A stretch of 64,000 nucleotides of DNA from NCBI RefSeq assembly GCF_019802285.1, contig NZ_JAIEUJ010000004.1:1-64000 (forward strand), written 5' to 3'. Positions 17,310-26,284 of the stretch are shown here, in pieces; positions within the stretch are counted from its first letter, which is position 1; the number at the start of each line of letters is the position of its first letter. This DNA is from Novilysobacter antarcticus. GTDB taxonomy: Bacteria; Pseudomonadota; Gammaproteobacteria; Xanthomonadales; Xanthomonadaceae. The position numbers and the translations under genes are program-made. A model generated the notes under the pieces. That model had not been told where the DNA came from. It saw only the letters and a program-made list of their open reading frames with translations, and made no database searches.

Positions 17310-19108
17310 CGCATCAGTTCCTCGCCGTTGTCGGCCGACAGCACGGTCAATTGGGTAAAGCTGTTGGCGTGCACATACAGGCCAAAGAAGTGGTCCAGCA
17401 CGCGGGCGAATGCGGCAATGCCGTGCCCGACAAAAGCGGTCTCGTCGATGCCAACACGGATCTCGATGCCGCGCACCACGCTGGCAAAATGCTTGCCGGG
17501 CAGCCATGCGCTGGCAGTGCGGTGCTCCAGGGAAACGATGCCGTCGATCTGTCGTCCGGAGGTGCTGCTGCGCGCGATGTCGTACAGCCGCAGCATCTCC
17601 TTCAGCGCCGGCAGGCCGTCCTGGCTCAGAGACAGGTGGTTGAGCGAGAGATGCGAGACCAGTCGCCACTGCGCACCGCGCCCGCGCTCGAAGCGCATCG
17701 GCCGGGTTGGCTTGCGCAGGAGCGCGATTGAGCGCGCCGGGCCGCCGCCCTCCATGGTCAGGTCGCCGCCCTGCACGCCGTAGGCGAGAAAGCTGGGAAG
17801 GTCGCGGTTGCTGCAGGTCAGCTCAAGGCTGACCACGTCGGTCTGCGGCTGGACCGGATTGAAATCCAGGTCCACGAAGGAAAGTTCCGTCTCAAAGCCG
17901 GGACTGCTGCGAGCCACCTGCTCGTCGCGGTGGGCGAACCAGTAATGGCCCGACTCGTCGGGCAACTGGCCGTGCTGGAGCGAGTAGAACGGGCGGAACT
18001 CGGTAACCTTCTCGCCTTGGGCGGTCTGGCGGATCCGCTTGACCGAGTCGATCGACACCACTGCGTAGGCAAACGCGCGTCGCGCATCCGCCACGACCGG
18101 ATACGACGTGCTGCGATGGGTTACCCGGATGGGCTCACCGTGCTGCGCAAACAGGTTCACGACCGGCGTGCAACCCAACAGGATGTTGTCGGCCGACAGC
18201 GACTCCAGCACTCGAGTCACAGGGGCGTCGGCCGCCTGCGCGGCGAGCACCAGATGGACCGTGAAGGTGGCGCCGACACTGCCGTGCAGTGGCTTCAGAT
18301 CGAGGTCGAAGAAACCGAACTTCTCCGGGAAGCCGAACAACTCGGTCAGCAGGCGGTACGCCGGGTGCGAGCGGTCGGGATAGTCGATCAGGGACTCGTC
18401 GGCGCCGAACCCGGCCTGGTTGAGCGGTGATTTCTGCAGCGCCTTCCAGCGCCCGCTGCCGGCAGACTCCAGATACGCGGCGCGGACCCCGAAGGCGAAC
18501 GTGTCGCGCAACGCGGCGCAAAAGCTGGCCTCGCCCTCGGTGAACAAGCGCAGACTGTCCAAGCCCAGAGCCGACAGTTGTTGATGCTCTCCGAGCAGCT
18601 CGAAGCTCAGCGATATCTGCCCCCCGCACCCGGCCGGCAGACTGGTCGCCATCGGCGCCTCGGCGATGGCGCGATAACGCGCTTCGCGCAGCCGGATCGG
18701 TGCCAGCACCACGTCGCAGGTTGAGCGGAAGCGGCAGCTGACACCGCGTACCGCGCGCGAGTGCAGCAACGTGTCGCGCGGAATGTGGACCGGTGCGCTG
18801 AGCTGGGCGAGCGCGGGCCCCATGTCGAATCGGGCGATCGAGCACGAGGGAAACGGACGCAGGTAGTGGGGATACATGACCTCCAGGAGCGCCTCGGTGA
18901 ACTCCGGGTAGTCGTCCTCGATCTTCTTGTTGGTGCGTGCGCTGAGCAGCGCGAAGGACTCGATCAGGCGCTCGACGTGCGGGTCCTGGCTGCCATCGGC
19001 GGACAGCAGCAGGCGGCCGGCGATCTTGGGGTAGCGTTCGGCAAATTCGCGACCATGACGGCGCAGGTAGCCAAGCTCACGCTCGTAGAACGGCAGCAGG
19101 TCCTCCAT
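17273..19108 (-). CDS. tssF: Type VI secretion baseplate protein TssF
   Basis: The largest baseplate wedge subunit, 611 aa, close to the family norm of about 600. It opens with the highly typical MEDLLPFYERELGYLRR and has RIESFALLSARTNKKIEDD-like and MYPHYLRPFPS segments near residues 50-90. Later family patterns include FPEKFGFFDLD and LEVRVGIDE-like strands. It is tightly packed in the operon: 15 bases after tssE and overlapping tssG. The product is cytoplasmic and assembles under the membrane complex. Confidence 0.94.
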   Translation of the reverse strand: MEDLLPFYERELGYLRRHGREFAERYPKIAGRLLLSADGSQDPHVERLIESFALLSARTNKKIEDDYPEFTEALLEVMYPHYLRPFPSCSIARFDMGPALAQLSAPVHIPRDTLLHSRAVRGVSCRFRSTCDVVLAPIRLREARYRAIAEAPMATSLPAGCGGQISLSFELLGEHQQLSALGLDSLRLFTEGEASFCAALRDTFAFGVRAAYLESAGSGRWKALQKSPLNQAGFGADESLIDYPDRSHPAYRLLTELFGFPEKFGFFDLDLKPLHGSVGATFTVHLVLAAQAADAPVTRVLESLSADNILLGCTPVVNLFAQHGEPIRVTHRSTSYPVVADARRAFAYAVVSIDSVKRIRQTAQGEKVTEFRPFYSLQHGQLPDESGHYWFAHRDEQVARSSPGFETELSFVDLDFNPVQPQTDVVSLELTCSNRDLPSFLAYGVQGGDLTMEGGGPARSIALLRKPTRPMRFERGRGAQWRLVSHLSLNHLSLSQDGLPALKEMLRLYDIARSSTSGRQIDGIVSLEHRTASAWLPGKHFASVVRGIEIRVGIDETAFVGHGIAAFARVLDHFFGLYVHANSFTQLTVLSADNGEELMRCEPRSGESILV

Positions 19109-19123
19109 CAGCGGCGCCCCCGG

Positions 19124-19609
19124 TCAGGCTGCTGCACGGCGCAACCTGCTGACGGAGTACTGCAGGGTGCTTGGCTGCAGCATCGCGTCGAAACTGATGG
19201 GCTCGCGCGCGGGGCGCACGTCCAGCAGGCCATGGATCGAGAAGTGCAGGCCACCCACCGAGCGGCTGTTGCCTTCCAAAGTGACTCGGACATTGTGCAA
19301 GCGCTGCTCATGGCGACCGATCGCCTGCTCAAGGGAACGACAGATCGCGGCGCGGTCATGGCCGTTGGCCAGGCTCATGGTGGAGAAATCGCGCAGCCCG
19401 TAGGTCATCAGGGAGTTGCGGCAATTGGGGAATTCCTTCAGGTCGTCCTCGGAAAATGCGGCCCGGCTGTTGAGCAGGCCTTCCAGGTCACGGGCGACGG
19501 ATTCCTTGTACTGATCCAGCGAGATCGATTTGAAGATGCCGCTGGCAGCGGTGACGCGCGGTTGATCGTCAAACAGCTTTTCCAGGAGGCTGGGTTCGAA
19601 TCCTTTCAT
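19124..19609 (-). CDS. tssE: Type VI secretion baseplate protein TssE
   Basis: A gp25-like baseplate protein that starts sheath polymerisation. It is 161 aa from the ATG at 19609 (MKGFEPSLLEKLFDD). The gp25 pattern is visible: SVARDLEGLLNSR, then FPNCRNSLMTYGLRDFS, then LEQAIGRHEQRL followed by a beta-strand pair. The upstream open frame to 19693 lacks family character. Short gaps to hcp on one side and tssF on the other place it in one operon. Confidence 0.93.
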   Translation of the reverse strand: MKGFEPSLLEKLFDDQPRVTAASGIFKSISLDQYKESVARDLEGLLNSRAAFSEDDLKEFPNCRNSLMTYGLRDFSTMSLANGHDRAAICRSLEQAIGRHEQRLHNVRVTLEGNSRSVGGLHFSIHGLLDVRPAREPISFDAMLQPSTLQYSVSRLRRAAA

Positions 19610-19722
19610 GGTTCCCTGTCTGCCTTCGCGCCACTGGCCGGATGCAGGTTGCAGCCCGGAAATACAATGCGATGACGACCAGCTGGCCGCCATCGCACCG
19701 ACCCATCAGGGCGTTACGGCAA

Positions 19723-20220
19723 TCAAACCCGGTAGCTGGGCGTGTTGTCGGTGTTGCTCCACTGCGCGACGGCCTTGCCGCCAACGCCGCCACCCTGCTT
19801 CTGCTGGGTGTAGGACCACTTGATCGCACCAAAGCTCAGCTGGACCTGCTCGGACGGCATGCCGTCATGGCCCATTCCGGTGGTGACGCGGTGCACAAGC
19901 ACGTTCAACAGTTCGATCGTGTAGTAGTTGATCGCCTTGCCGTCCTTGTCGGCACGCATGAACTCGATGCGGGCCTTGGGGAACGTGGTGCCGTTGGCGC
20001 ACGCCTGGAACAGGGCCGTCGATGCGAGGTCGATACGCTTGTTGATCTCGATCGGGGACATTTCCACGCGTGCCGCGGTGGTGCCGCCAGCGCTGGATGC
20101 GGTAGCCGAACGCGGCTGCAGGACATCCTGGTTGAAGGACTCGATCTCGATCCAGTCCTTGTGCTCGGAGTCCTTGGACTCACCCTTGATGGTGTCAATG
20201 CTGAGGAATGCATGCTGCAT
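19723..20220 (-). CDS. hcp: Hcp tube protein (TssD)
   Basis: Forms the hexameric inner tube that is propelled out by sheath contraction. The product is 165 aa and begins MQHAFLSIDTIKGESKD, a typical Hcp1-family start. It shows the WIEIESFNQ strand, the small-residue-rich loop (SATASSAGGTTAA), MSPIEINKRIDLAS and the closing QVQLSFGAIKWSY. No C-terminal effector extension is present. It lies between tssC and tssE and has a hairpin upstream that may stabilise or insulate its message, fitting the need for many Hcp copies. Confidence 0.95.
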   Translation of the reverse strand: MQHAFLSIDTIKGESKDSEHKDWIEIESFNQDVLQPRSATASSAGGTTAARVEMSPIEINKRIDLASTALFQACANGTTFPKARIEFMRADKDGKAINYYTIELLNVLVHRVTTGMGHDGMPSEQVQLSFGAIKWSYTQQKQGGGVGGKAVAQWSNTDNTPSYRV

Positions 20221-20259
20221 GATCTGGTTTCCTTTTGTTCCGTTCTTCCGTGAGAGTCA

Positions 20260-20280
20260 GCACCGGGACAAGCCCGGTGC
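20260..20280 (-). promoter_or_regulatory. Stem-loop in the tssC-hcp gap
   Basis: A perfect 8-bp stem (GCACCGGG and CCCGGTGC) with a 5-base loop lies in the 158-base gap between tssC and hcp. No T run follows on the minus strand, so it looks more like an RNA-processing or stability hairpin before hcp than a terminator. The role is inferred. Confidence 0.45.
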
Positions 20281-20378
20281 AGTAGTTGCTGCCAACTTGA
20301 TAGAACCAAAGCGGGCGGCCAGCCCCACCGGGATCTTTGTCCCGTAGTGTCGACCGCCTTTCAGCACGCGAGTGCCGT

Positions 20379-21869
20379 TTACCCCTTGGCGCTGGCGGGA
20401 AGCTCAGCGACAAGACGCAGTGACACCGACAGCTCGTCGAGCTGGAAATGCGGGCGAAGGAAGGACACCGCCCGGTACACACCGGGCTTTCCGGGCACTT
20501 CCGACACCTGCACCGAAGCCTCTCTCAGTGGGTATTGCGCTTTCGCTTCCTGCGTCGCGTTGTCATCCAACAACACGTACTGCGCAACCCACCGGTTGAG
20601 GAAATCCTCGACATTACCGGCCGAGGCAAAACTGCCGATCTTCTCCCGCATCATTGCCTTGAGGTAATGGGCGACGCGGGAGACGGCAAACATGTACTGC
20701 AACTGGGACGACAGCGACGCGTTCGCGTTCGCCGCATCGGTGTTGTATTTCTTCGGCTTCTGCGCCGATTGCGCGCCGAAGAACGCGGCGTAATCGGTGT
20801 TCTTGCAGTGCACCAGGGGAATGAAGCCCAGGTCGGAGAGCTCCTTCTCGCGCCGGTCGGTGATTGCCACCTCGGTCGGGCACTTCAGGGCCACCTCGCC
20901 ATCGTCGGTGCGGAAGGTGTGGGTCGGCAGGTCCTCGACCAGCCCGCCACCCTCCACGCCCCGGATCGCCGCGCACCAGCCGAAGTCCTCGAAGGCCTTG
21001 GTCAGGCGCGCGCCGAAAGCATAGGCGGTGTTGCACCACAGGTACTTGGAGTGGTCGTTGCCATCCACCTCTTCAACATAGTTGAAGCCCTCCACGGTGG
21101 TGCCGTCCTTGGGGTTGTACGGCAAACGGCCGAGGAAGCGCGGCAGGGTCAGGCCCACGTAGCGGCTGTCCTCGGAATCCCGGAACGACTTCCACTTGGC
21201 GTATTCGATGGTGTCGAACACCTTGGCGAGGTCACGCGGCTTGCCCATCTCGGTGAAGCTTTCCAGGCCGAACATGTCCTCGCTGGCAGCGGCGACGAAG
21301 GGTGCGTGCGCAGCAGCGGCCACGTGCGACATCTGCTCAATGAAGTACATGTCCTCTGGCTGGCGACCGATGTTGTAGTCACCCAGCAAGGCGCCGAATG
21401 GCGAGCCACCAAACGTCCCGAATTCCTCCTCGTACACCTTTTTGAACAACGCGCTCTGGTCGAAGTCGATCGCGGACTTGAAGTCCTTGACCACGTCCTT
21501 CTTCGGCGCATTGAGCACCTTGATCTTCAGCTGGGTGCCGGTCGACGTCTGGCTGCACAGGTAGTGCAACCCGCGCCAGGTGGACTCCAGTTGCTGGAAC
21601 TGCGGAGCATGCATCACCGCAGTCAGCTGCTCGGAGATCATCCGGTCCAGTTCGGCGACGCGCGCATCCAGGGTCAAATTGAGGTTTTCCGACACCACCA
21701 CGGTGCCTTTCAGGACCTCGCGGGCGAGCTCGGAGATGATGTCGCGGGCACGCTGGTGCTCGGCGTCGGAGCGGGCGACCTTGCTCTGCTCGACGATCTG
21801 GTCGAGCAAACCCGGCTCGGAAGTGGTGGTCGTGGCCTGAGCCGGGGCCGCGCTTGCCTGGGTATTCAT
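20379..21869 (-). CDS. tssC: Type VI secretion sheath large subunit TssC
   Basis: The larger contractile-sheath protein, 496 aa, pairing with TssB. Family marks are LDQIVEQSKVARSDAE near the start, ESTWRGLHYLC, GDYNIGRQPEDM, FLGRLPYNPKDG and the C-terminal PGVYRAVSFLRPHFQLDEL. The ATG at 21869 was chosen because the open frame upstream of it overlaps tssB and has no family sequence. Only 4 bases separate it from tssB. Confidence 0.96.
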   Translation of the reverse strand: MNTQASAAPAQATTTTSEPGLLDQIVEQSKVARSDAEHQRARDIISELAREVLKGTVVVSENLNLTLDARVAELDRMISEQLTAVMHAPQFQQLESTWRGLHYLCSQTSTGTQLKIKVLNAPKKDVVKDFKSAIDFDQSALFKKVYEEEFGTFGGSPFGALLGDYNIGRQPEDMYFIEQMSHVAAAAHAPFVAAASEDMFGLESFTEMGKPRDLAKVFDTIEYAKWKSFRDSEDSRYVGLTLPRFLGRLPYNPKDGTTVEGFNYVEEVDGNDHSKYLWCNTAYAFGARLTKAFEDFGWCAAIRGVEGGGLVEDLPTHTFRTDDGEVALKCPTEVAITDRREKELSDLGFIPLVHCKNTDYAAFFGAQSAQKPKKYNTDAANANASLSSQLQYMFAVSRVAHYLKAMMREKIGSFASAGNVEDFLNRWVAQYVLLDDNATQEAKAQYPLREASVQVSEVPGKPGVYRAVSFLRPHFQLDELSVSLRLVAELPASAKG

Positions 21870-21873
21870 GGCA

Positions 21874-22389
21874 TTACTCCTCGTCAGCCGGGTCGTTCTG
21901 GCCCAGCTGCCGAAGCTGCTCGGTATTGGCCAGGACATCGTTGAGCAGGTCTTCCAGTTTCTCGTTACCGGCCACCTTGTTGCGCAGGTCGGCGAGCTTG
22001 GAGCGTGCTTCCAGCAGCTTGCGCAGCGGTTCGACCTGCTCCACCACCGCCTCGGGGCGGAAGTCGTCGATCGAGTTGAACTTCAGCTCGACGGCGAATT
22101 CGCCGCCGTCTTCGGAGAGCTTGTTGGGCACCCGGAAGGCGGCACGCGGCGCCATGCCGGAGATCACCTCATCGAAGTTGTCCAGATCAACGTTGACGAA
22201 CTTGCGGTCCTTCAGCTTCGGCAACGGCTCGTCGGGCTGGCCACTGAAGTCCCCCAGGACGCCGACGACGAAAGGGATCTCCTTCTGCTCGATCGCATCG
22301 CCCTTCTCGACGTCATAGGTGAGCTGGACGCGGGGCGGACGGACCTTCTGCAGGCGCTTCTGGATACTTTCCTTCTTGGACATCTTCAT
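21874..22389 (-). CDS. tssB: Type VI secretion sheath small subunit TssB
   Basis: The small sheath protein, 171 aa. It shows the family's SIQKRLQKVRPPRVQLTYDV start, VVGVLGDFSG, KFVNVDLDNFDEV and the C-terminal helix (LRKLLEARSKLADLRNKV) that binds TssC and ClpV. An ATG six bases further in is an alternative start. It is the first core gene of the leftward operon after a lipoprotein gene, and its stop is 4 bases from tssC. Confidence 0.95.
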   Translation of the reverse strand: MKMSKKESIQKRLQKVRPPRVQLTYDVEKGDAIEQKEIPFVVGVLGDFSGQPDEPLPKLKDRKFVNVDLDNFDEVISGMAPRAAFRVPNKLSEDGGEFAVELKFNSIDDFRPEAVVEQVEPLRKLLEARSKLADLRNKVAGNEKLEDLLNDVLANTEQLRQLGQNDPADEE

Positions 22390-22423
22390 CGTCTCCCTGA
22401 CGATCGCATGCGGATTCGGAGGC

Positions 22424-23038
22424 TCAGCTGCCTATGCCGCCGAAGGGGTTGGCGATATCCGAAGCACTCTTCGGCTTCTCGGCGGCCGGCGTCGCCGGCT
22501 TCGGCGCTGGCGTGGTGGCACGTCGTGCCGGGGCACGCGTGCGCGCCTTCGGGGCAGTCGGTGCACCGCTGTCGAGGATGCTCTCGCCCATGGTCGCGCG
22601 CATGGTCGCGGCGAGTCGCTCGGCTTCGATGCGGGCGGTCTCCGAGGCCAGCGCACCGCTGCCCTGCAGCCGCTCCAGCGACTGCGACGCGATGCGCAGC
22701 CCGGACACGGTCAGCACACTGTCGGCGACCTGGTCGGCAGGATCTCGCTGCAGGACTTCTTCAGCGGCGACGATGGCGCGGCCGTAGTTGCCGGCATCGA
22801 ACTGCAACTGGGCGATCCGCAGCCACGGTTGCTTGCTGGTCGGATCGGCCTGGGCCGCCTCGTCGAAGCTGACCAGGGCGGACTCGAAGCGCCCGGCATT
22901 GACCGCCGCCTCGGCGTTCTCCAGGACCGTCGCGTAGTTGCCGGTCTTGGCCGGCATCGTGCTGCACGCTGCCAGCACGGGCACCAGTGCGGCAGCCGCC
23001 AGCAAACGACAGACGACGGAATAGGGGGAAGCCTGCAT
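22424..23038 (-). CDS. Lipoprotein with TPR-like helices, T6SS-linked
   Basis: A 204-aa predicted outer-membrane lipoprotein: signal peptide with the lipobox LAAC near residue 24, from the ATG at 23038. The body has paired helices resembling tetratricopeptide repeats (ENAEAAVNAGRFESALVSFD, then RIAQLQFDAGNYGRAIVAAE). The C-terminal third is a low-complexity A, P, T, K and R tail that ends in NPFGGIGS. It heads the leftward tssBC operon and is divergent from tssJ, so it is likely co-regulated with the secretion system, perhaps as an accessory envelope factor. No named T6SS component can be assigned. Confidence 0.75.
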   Translation of the reverse strand: MQASPYSVVCRLLAAAALVPVLAACSTMPAKTGNYATVLENAEAAVNAGRFESALVSFDEAAQADPTSKQPWLRIAQLQFDAGNYGRAIVAAEEVLQRDPADQVADSVLTVSGLRIASQSLERLQGSGALASETARIEAERLAATMRATMGESILDSGAPTAPKARTRAPARRATTPAPKPATPAAEKPKSASDIANPFGGIGS

Positions 23039-23309
23039 GTCTCCACTCTCCTTGTGAGCCCCGCACGGCGTGCGGCGGCCTGTCACTCCATGACCAGATC
23101 AAAGGCATCTGATGCGCCTTCGACTAGATATAGTAGCCTACGCCGCCGGCCGTCAAGCTGTCCTTTGGCGGCGTGCATTGTTGACCACGCAACGGCTTGA
23201 TGCCAAGTCGGCACACGCCGGGCGGCGGGGTCGGTGCAAGATACGGTTGGCCGGTTACGATCCTGGGTCGCGATATCGGAAGCGGACTTTACCAATGGAG
23301 TGGCAAGCA
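23039..23309. promoter_or_regulatory. Divergent T6SS promoter region
   Basis: This 271-base gap separates the two T6SS operons. On the minus strand a TTGACG box (23156-23151) stands 15 bases before TACTAT (23135-23130), a plausible but short-spaced sigma-70 promoter for the tssBC side. No matching strong promoter was recognised for tssJKL, and no sigma-54 box was evident. Confidence 0.35.
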
Positions 23310-23990
23310 ATGGATGCTGGTTATCGCTGTTCCGACAGGGGTTGCAACGACTCGTCCGCCGCGCCCGTGTGCGCTGCGGGTTCCTCAGCAACGTGGGCCC
23401 GCCACGCGGTCTGGTTGCTGGTTTTCGCCGCCTGCCTGGCGATCTCGGGTTGCGCCACCCAGGGCGCTGGCGTCAAGCAGGCGCTGGGCAAGACGCTGCA
23501 GGCGGTTGGCCTCAAGCAGGGCGAGGCAAAGCGCGGCGAGCTGCCCATTCGCCTGTACGCGGGCGACAACCTCAACAGCGGAGACGATGGGCGGGCCGTT
23601 GCACTGGTGGTTCGCGTCTACCAGTTGCGCGAGGCGAAGCGCTTCGACGCCGCCGCCTTCGACGTGTTCCTTGACGAGCGCCGCGAGCACGACGTGCTCG
23701 GCGACGACCTCATCTCGGTGACCGAATTCCTGCTCACGCCCGGCAAACGGCATGAGGTGCTGGAGTCCCTACCCGAAGACGGAACCCACGTCGGCGTGGT
23801 TGCGCTGTTCCGTGCGCCGGCACCAACGCGCTGGCGTTTGACCTTCGATACCCGCCAGACCGATGCCGAAGGCATCACCGTCGGCCTGCACGGTTGCGCG
23901 ATGACCACCGCCTCCGCAGGACTGATTACCAAACTCTCGACGCCCGCACACAGCCTGTCGGCCAGCCGATGCGGGGCGGTCGGGGGGTGA
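23310..23990 (+). CDS. tssJ: Type VI secretion lipoprotein TssJ
   Basis: The outer-membrane lipoprotein of the T6SS membrane complex, which normally binds TssM. A hydrophobic signal ends in the lipobox LAISGC. It is followed by a beta-sandwich with the family patterns ELPIRLYAGDNLN, VVRVYQLREAKRFDAA and VGVVALFRAPAPTRWRL. The N-terminus is uncertain: ATG at 23310 or 23295 both leave about 35 residues before the hydrophobic core, which is longer than usual, and a later GTG may be the true start. It is first in the rightward operon, 91 bases before tssK. Confidence 0.87.
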   Translation: MDAGYRCSDRGCNDSSAAPVCAAGSSATWARHAVWLLVFAACLAISGCATQGAGVKQALGKTLQAVGLKQGEAKRGELPIRLYAGDNLNSGDDGRAVALVVRVYQLREAKRFDAAAFDVFLDERREHDVLGDDLISVTEFLLTPGKRHEVLESLPEDGTHVGVVALFRAPAPTRWRLTFDTRQTDAEGITVGLHGCAMTTASAGLITKLSTPAHSLSASRCGAVGG

Positions 23991-24081
23991 TTCGAGTGAC
24001 CGTAAACGTTCTCCAGCACATGGTGTAACCTGCCCCGCGAATGCACGGAACGCCGGGATTTATCAAAGGATCGAGTGACGC

Positions 24082-25428
24082 ATGACCGGGATGTCGAAGG
24101 TTTTCTGGGGCGAGGGCCTGTTTCTGCGCCCGCAGCACTTCCAGCGTCAGGACGCTTATCACGAAGCCCGTGTGCAGCGCATGGCCACCACCATCGCGCC
24201 CTATTCCTGGGGCCTGCGGCAGGCCGAGTTCGACGCCCAGGCACTGGCCGCCGGGACCCTGCGCGCGCAGCAACTGTCGGTGGTGTTCCCCGACGGCGAG
24301 TTCTACAGCGCGCCTGGTGATGACCTCCTCCCGGAGGCAATGTCACTGGAAGGTTTGCCTGATGGCGTGCAGAGCACAACCGTGCACCTCGCCCTGCCAC
24401 TGCTGAAGGAGCACGGCGGCAACTGCGCCGGCGAGGGCGACAGCGGCGGCAACAGCCGCTACATGCAGGCCAACCGGGCCACGACCGACCTGTACACGGA
24501 TGCGGGCGAGGCCGAGCTGGCCTACCTGGGCAAGAACGTGCGCTTGCTGCGCGATGACGAACCGCGCGATCCGTATGTCAGCGTGCCCGTGGCGCGCATC
24601 CGCCGCAGCGCGACCGGCGGCTTCGAGATCGACCCCGGTTTCGTCGCACCCAGTCTGAGCCTGGGCTCTGCGCCGCAGTTGCAACTGCAGTTGCGGCGGC
24701 TGCTGGACAGCCTGCAGGCCAAGGCGGATGCCCTCCACGGCCTGCACCGCGAGGCCTCCCAGTCAGTCGTCGAGTTCCGCTCCGGTGACATCGCCTCGTT
24801 CTGGTTGCTGCACACCGTCAACGGCGCCTTTGCATCGCTCTCACACCTGTTCCGCCATCCGGGCCTGCACCCGGAACGGCTGCACCAGGAACTGCTGCGC
24901 CTGGCCGGCGGCCTGCTGACGTTCTCGCGCAGCCATACCCTGGCCGACCTGCCCAACTACCAGCACGCAAACCCCGAGGCCGGGTTCGAGCGCCTGTTCG
25001 AGATCATCCGCGCGCTGCTCGACACGGTGATCTCCGCGCGCTACTTCAAGATCGCCCTCAGCGAGGTCAAGCCGTCCTTCCATCTGGGGCGACTGGATTC
25101 CCAGCGCATCGACGAGGATTCCGCTTTCTACCTCGGGGTCAGTGCGGACATGCCTGCCAACGAACTGGTCCAGACCGTGCCGGTGCGCTTCAAGGTCGGC
25201 GCGCCGGACGACGTGGACAAGTGCGTGCTGTCGGCGCTGCCGGGCGTCAAGCTGGTCCACGCCGCGCAGGTTCCCGGGGCCATCCCGGTGCGCACCGGCG
25301 CGCAGTACTTCGCCATCGAGGCACGCGGTCCGCTGTACGAACGCATGATCAAGGCCCAGTCGCTGATGATCTACGTGCCGTCTGGCGTGCGCGAGCTGAA
25401 GCTGGAACTCATCGCCGTCACCCCGTAA
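24082..25428 (+). CDS. tssK: Type VI secretion baseplate protein TssK
   Basis: The connector between baseplate and membrane complex, 448 aa, the standard size. It opens with the diagnostic VFWGEGLFLRPQHFQRQD. Later features include FLLHTVNGAF-like and GGLLTFSRSHTLADLP segments and the C-terminal YFAIEARGPLYERM. The downstream tssL begins 27 bases later, indicating co-transcription. Confidence 0.95.
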   Translation: MTGMSKVFWGEGLFLRPQHFQRQDAYHEARVQRMATTIAPYSWGLRQAEFDAQALAAGTLRAQQLSVVFPDGEFYSAPGDDLLPEAMSLEGLPDGVQSTTVHLALPLLKEHGGNCAGEGDSGGNSRYMQANRATTDLYTDAGEAELAYLGKNVRLLRDDEPRDPYVSVPVARIRRSATGGFEIDPGFVAPSLSLGSAPQLQLQLRRLLDSLQAKADALHGLHREASQSVVEFRSGDIASFWLLHTVNGAFASLSHLFRHPGLHPERLHQELLRLAGGLLTFSRSHTLADLPNYQHANPEAGFERLFEIIRALLDTVISARYFKIALSEVKPSFHLGRLDSQRIDEDSAFYLGVSADMPANELVQTVPVRFKVGAPDDVDKCVLSALPGVKLVHAAQVPGAIPVRTGAQYFAIEARGPLYERMIKAQSLMIYVPSGVRELKLELIAVTP

Positions 25429-25455
25429 CGCGCCACCCACGCCAGGCAGGACGCC

Positions 25456-26244
25456 ATGAACTACCCCAATCCTCCGGTCCCCAACCGCATGCCCTCGCTG
25501 GGTCCGGCGCATGCCGCCGTACCGCCGTCCGGCGCCGCCACCCCGCGCAGCCTGGTGGAGCTGATGGCAGACGGCTTTTATTTGTTGATGCTGCTCAAGC
25601 GCGGCCAGTTGCCGTCCAGCGAAAGCGGTTTCGTGGCATCGATCCAGCGCTTCCTGGAAGGGGTCGAACGCGGCGCGGCCAAGCTGGATATCGCCGCCGA
25701 GGACATCTACGCAGCGAAATACGCGTTTTGCGCCGCCGTCGACGAGGCGATGCTGGGCCAGCCCTCGTCGCTACGCGAGGAGTGGGAACGCAACCCCCTG
25801 CAGCTGCGCCTGTTCGGCGAACACCTGGCCGGCGAGCACTTCTTCGACCGCCTCGAGGAGCTGCGCGCGCAGGGTGCCCCGCGACTGCCGTCGTTGGAGG
25901 TCTACCACTACTGCCTGCTGCTCGGCTTCGAAGGCAAGTACCGCCTGGAAGGCCCGGAGAAGCTTGGCTATCTGGTGGCCCGCCTGGGCGATGAGATCGT
26001 CTACCTGAAGGGCAAGCGCACCGGCTTCGCGCCGCACTGGGCGCCGCCGGACCGGGTTACCCACGCGTTGCGCCGGGTGATGCCGCTGTGGGCTCCGCTT
26101 GCGCTGTTCGCCGTGCTCGGCCTGGGCGCGTTTTTCACACTGCACACGATGCTGGCGCGCGATACCGATAAGCAGCTGGCCGGGTACCAGCAGGTTGTGC
26201 AGATGCCGGGCAAGACCGCGCACGTGACCATCACCCTGCCCTGA
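25456..26244 (+). CDS. tssL: Type VI secretion membrane protein TssL (DotU/IcmH family)
   Basis: An inner-membrane T6SS protein, 262 aa, that works with TssM in other systems. A disordered proline-rich start precedes the cytoplasmic DotU domain (AAKYAFCAAVDEAML, then HLAGEHFFDRLEEL, then YHYCLLLGFEGKYRL). One C-terminal membrane span (about residues 215-238) and a short periplasmic tail follow. It has no OmpA-like peptidoglycan-binding extension. The operon ends here: the next gene is hemF, not tssM, which usually accompanies tssL. Confidence 0.93.
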   Translation: MNYPNPPVPNRMPSLGPAHAAVPPSGAATPRSLVELMADGFYLLMLLKRGQLPSSESGFVASIQRFLEGVERGAAKLDIAAEDIYAAKYAFCAAVDEAMLGQPSSLREEWERNPLQLRLFGEHLAGEHFFDRLEELRAQGAPRLPSLEVYHYCLLLGFEGKYRLEGPEKLGYLVARLGDEIVYLKGKRTGFAPHWAPPDRVTHALRRVMPLWAPLALFAVLGLGAFFTLHTMLARDTDKQLAGYQQVVQMPGKTAHVTITLP

Positions 26245-26284
26245 GCGGGCAGATGCGGCGGCGGGTCTCGCCTAGAATGGGCGA

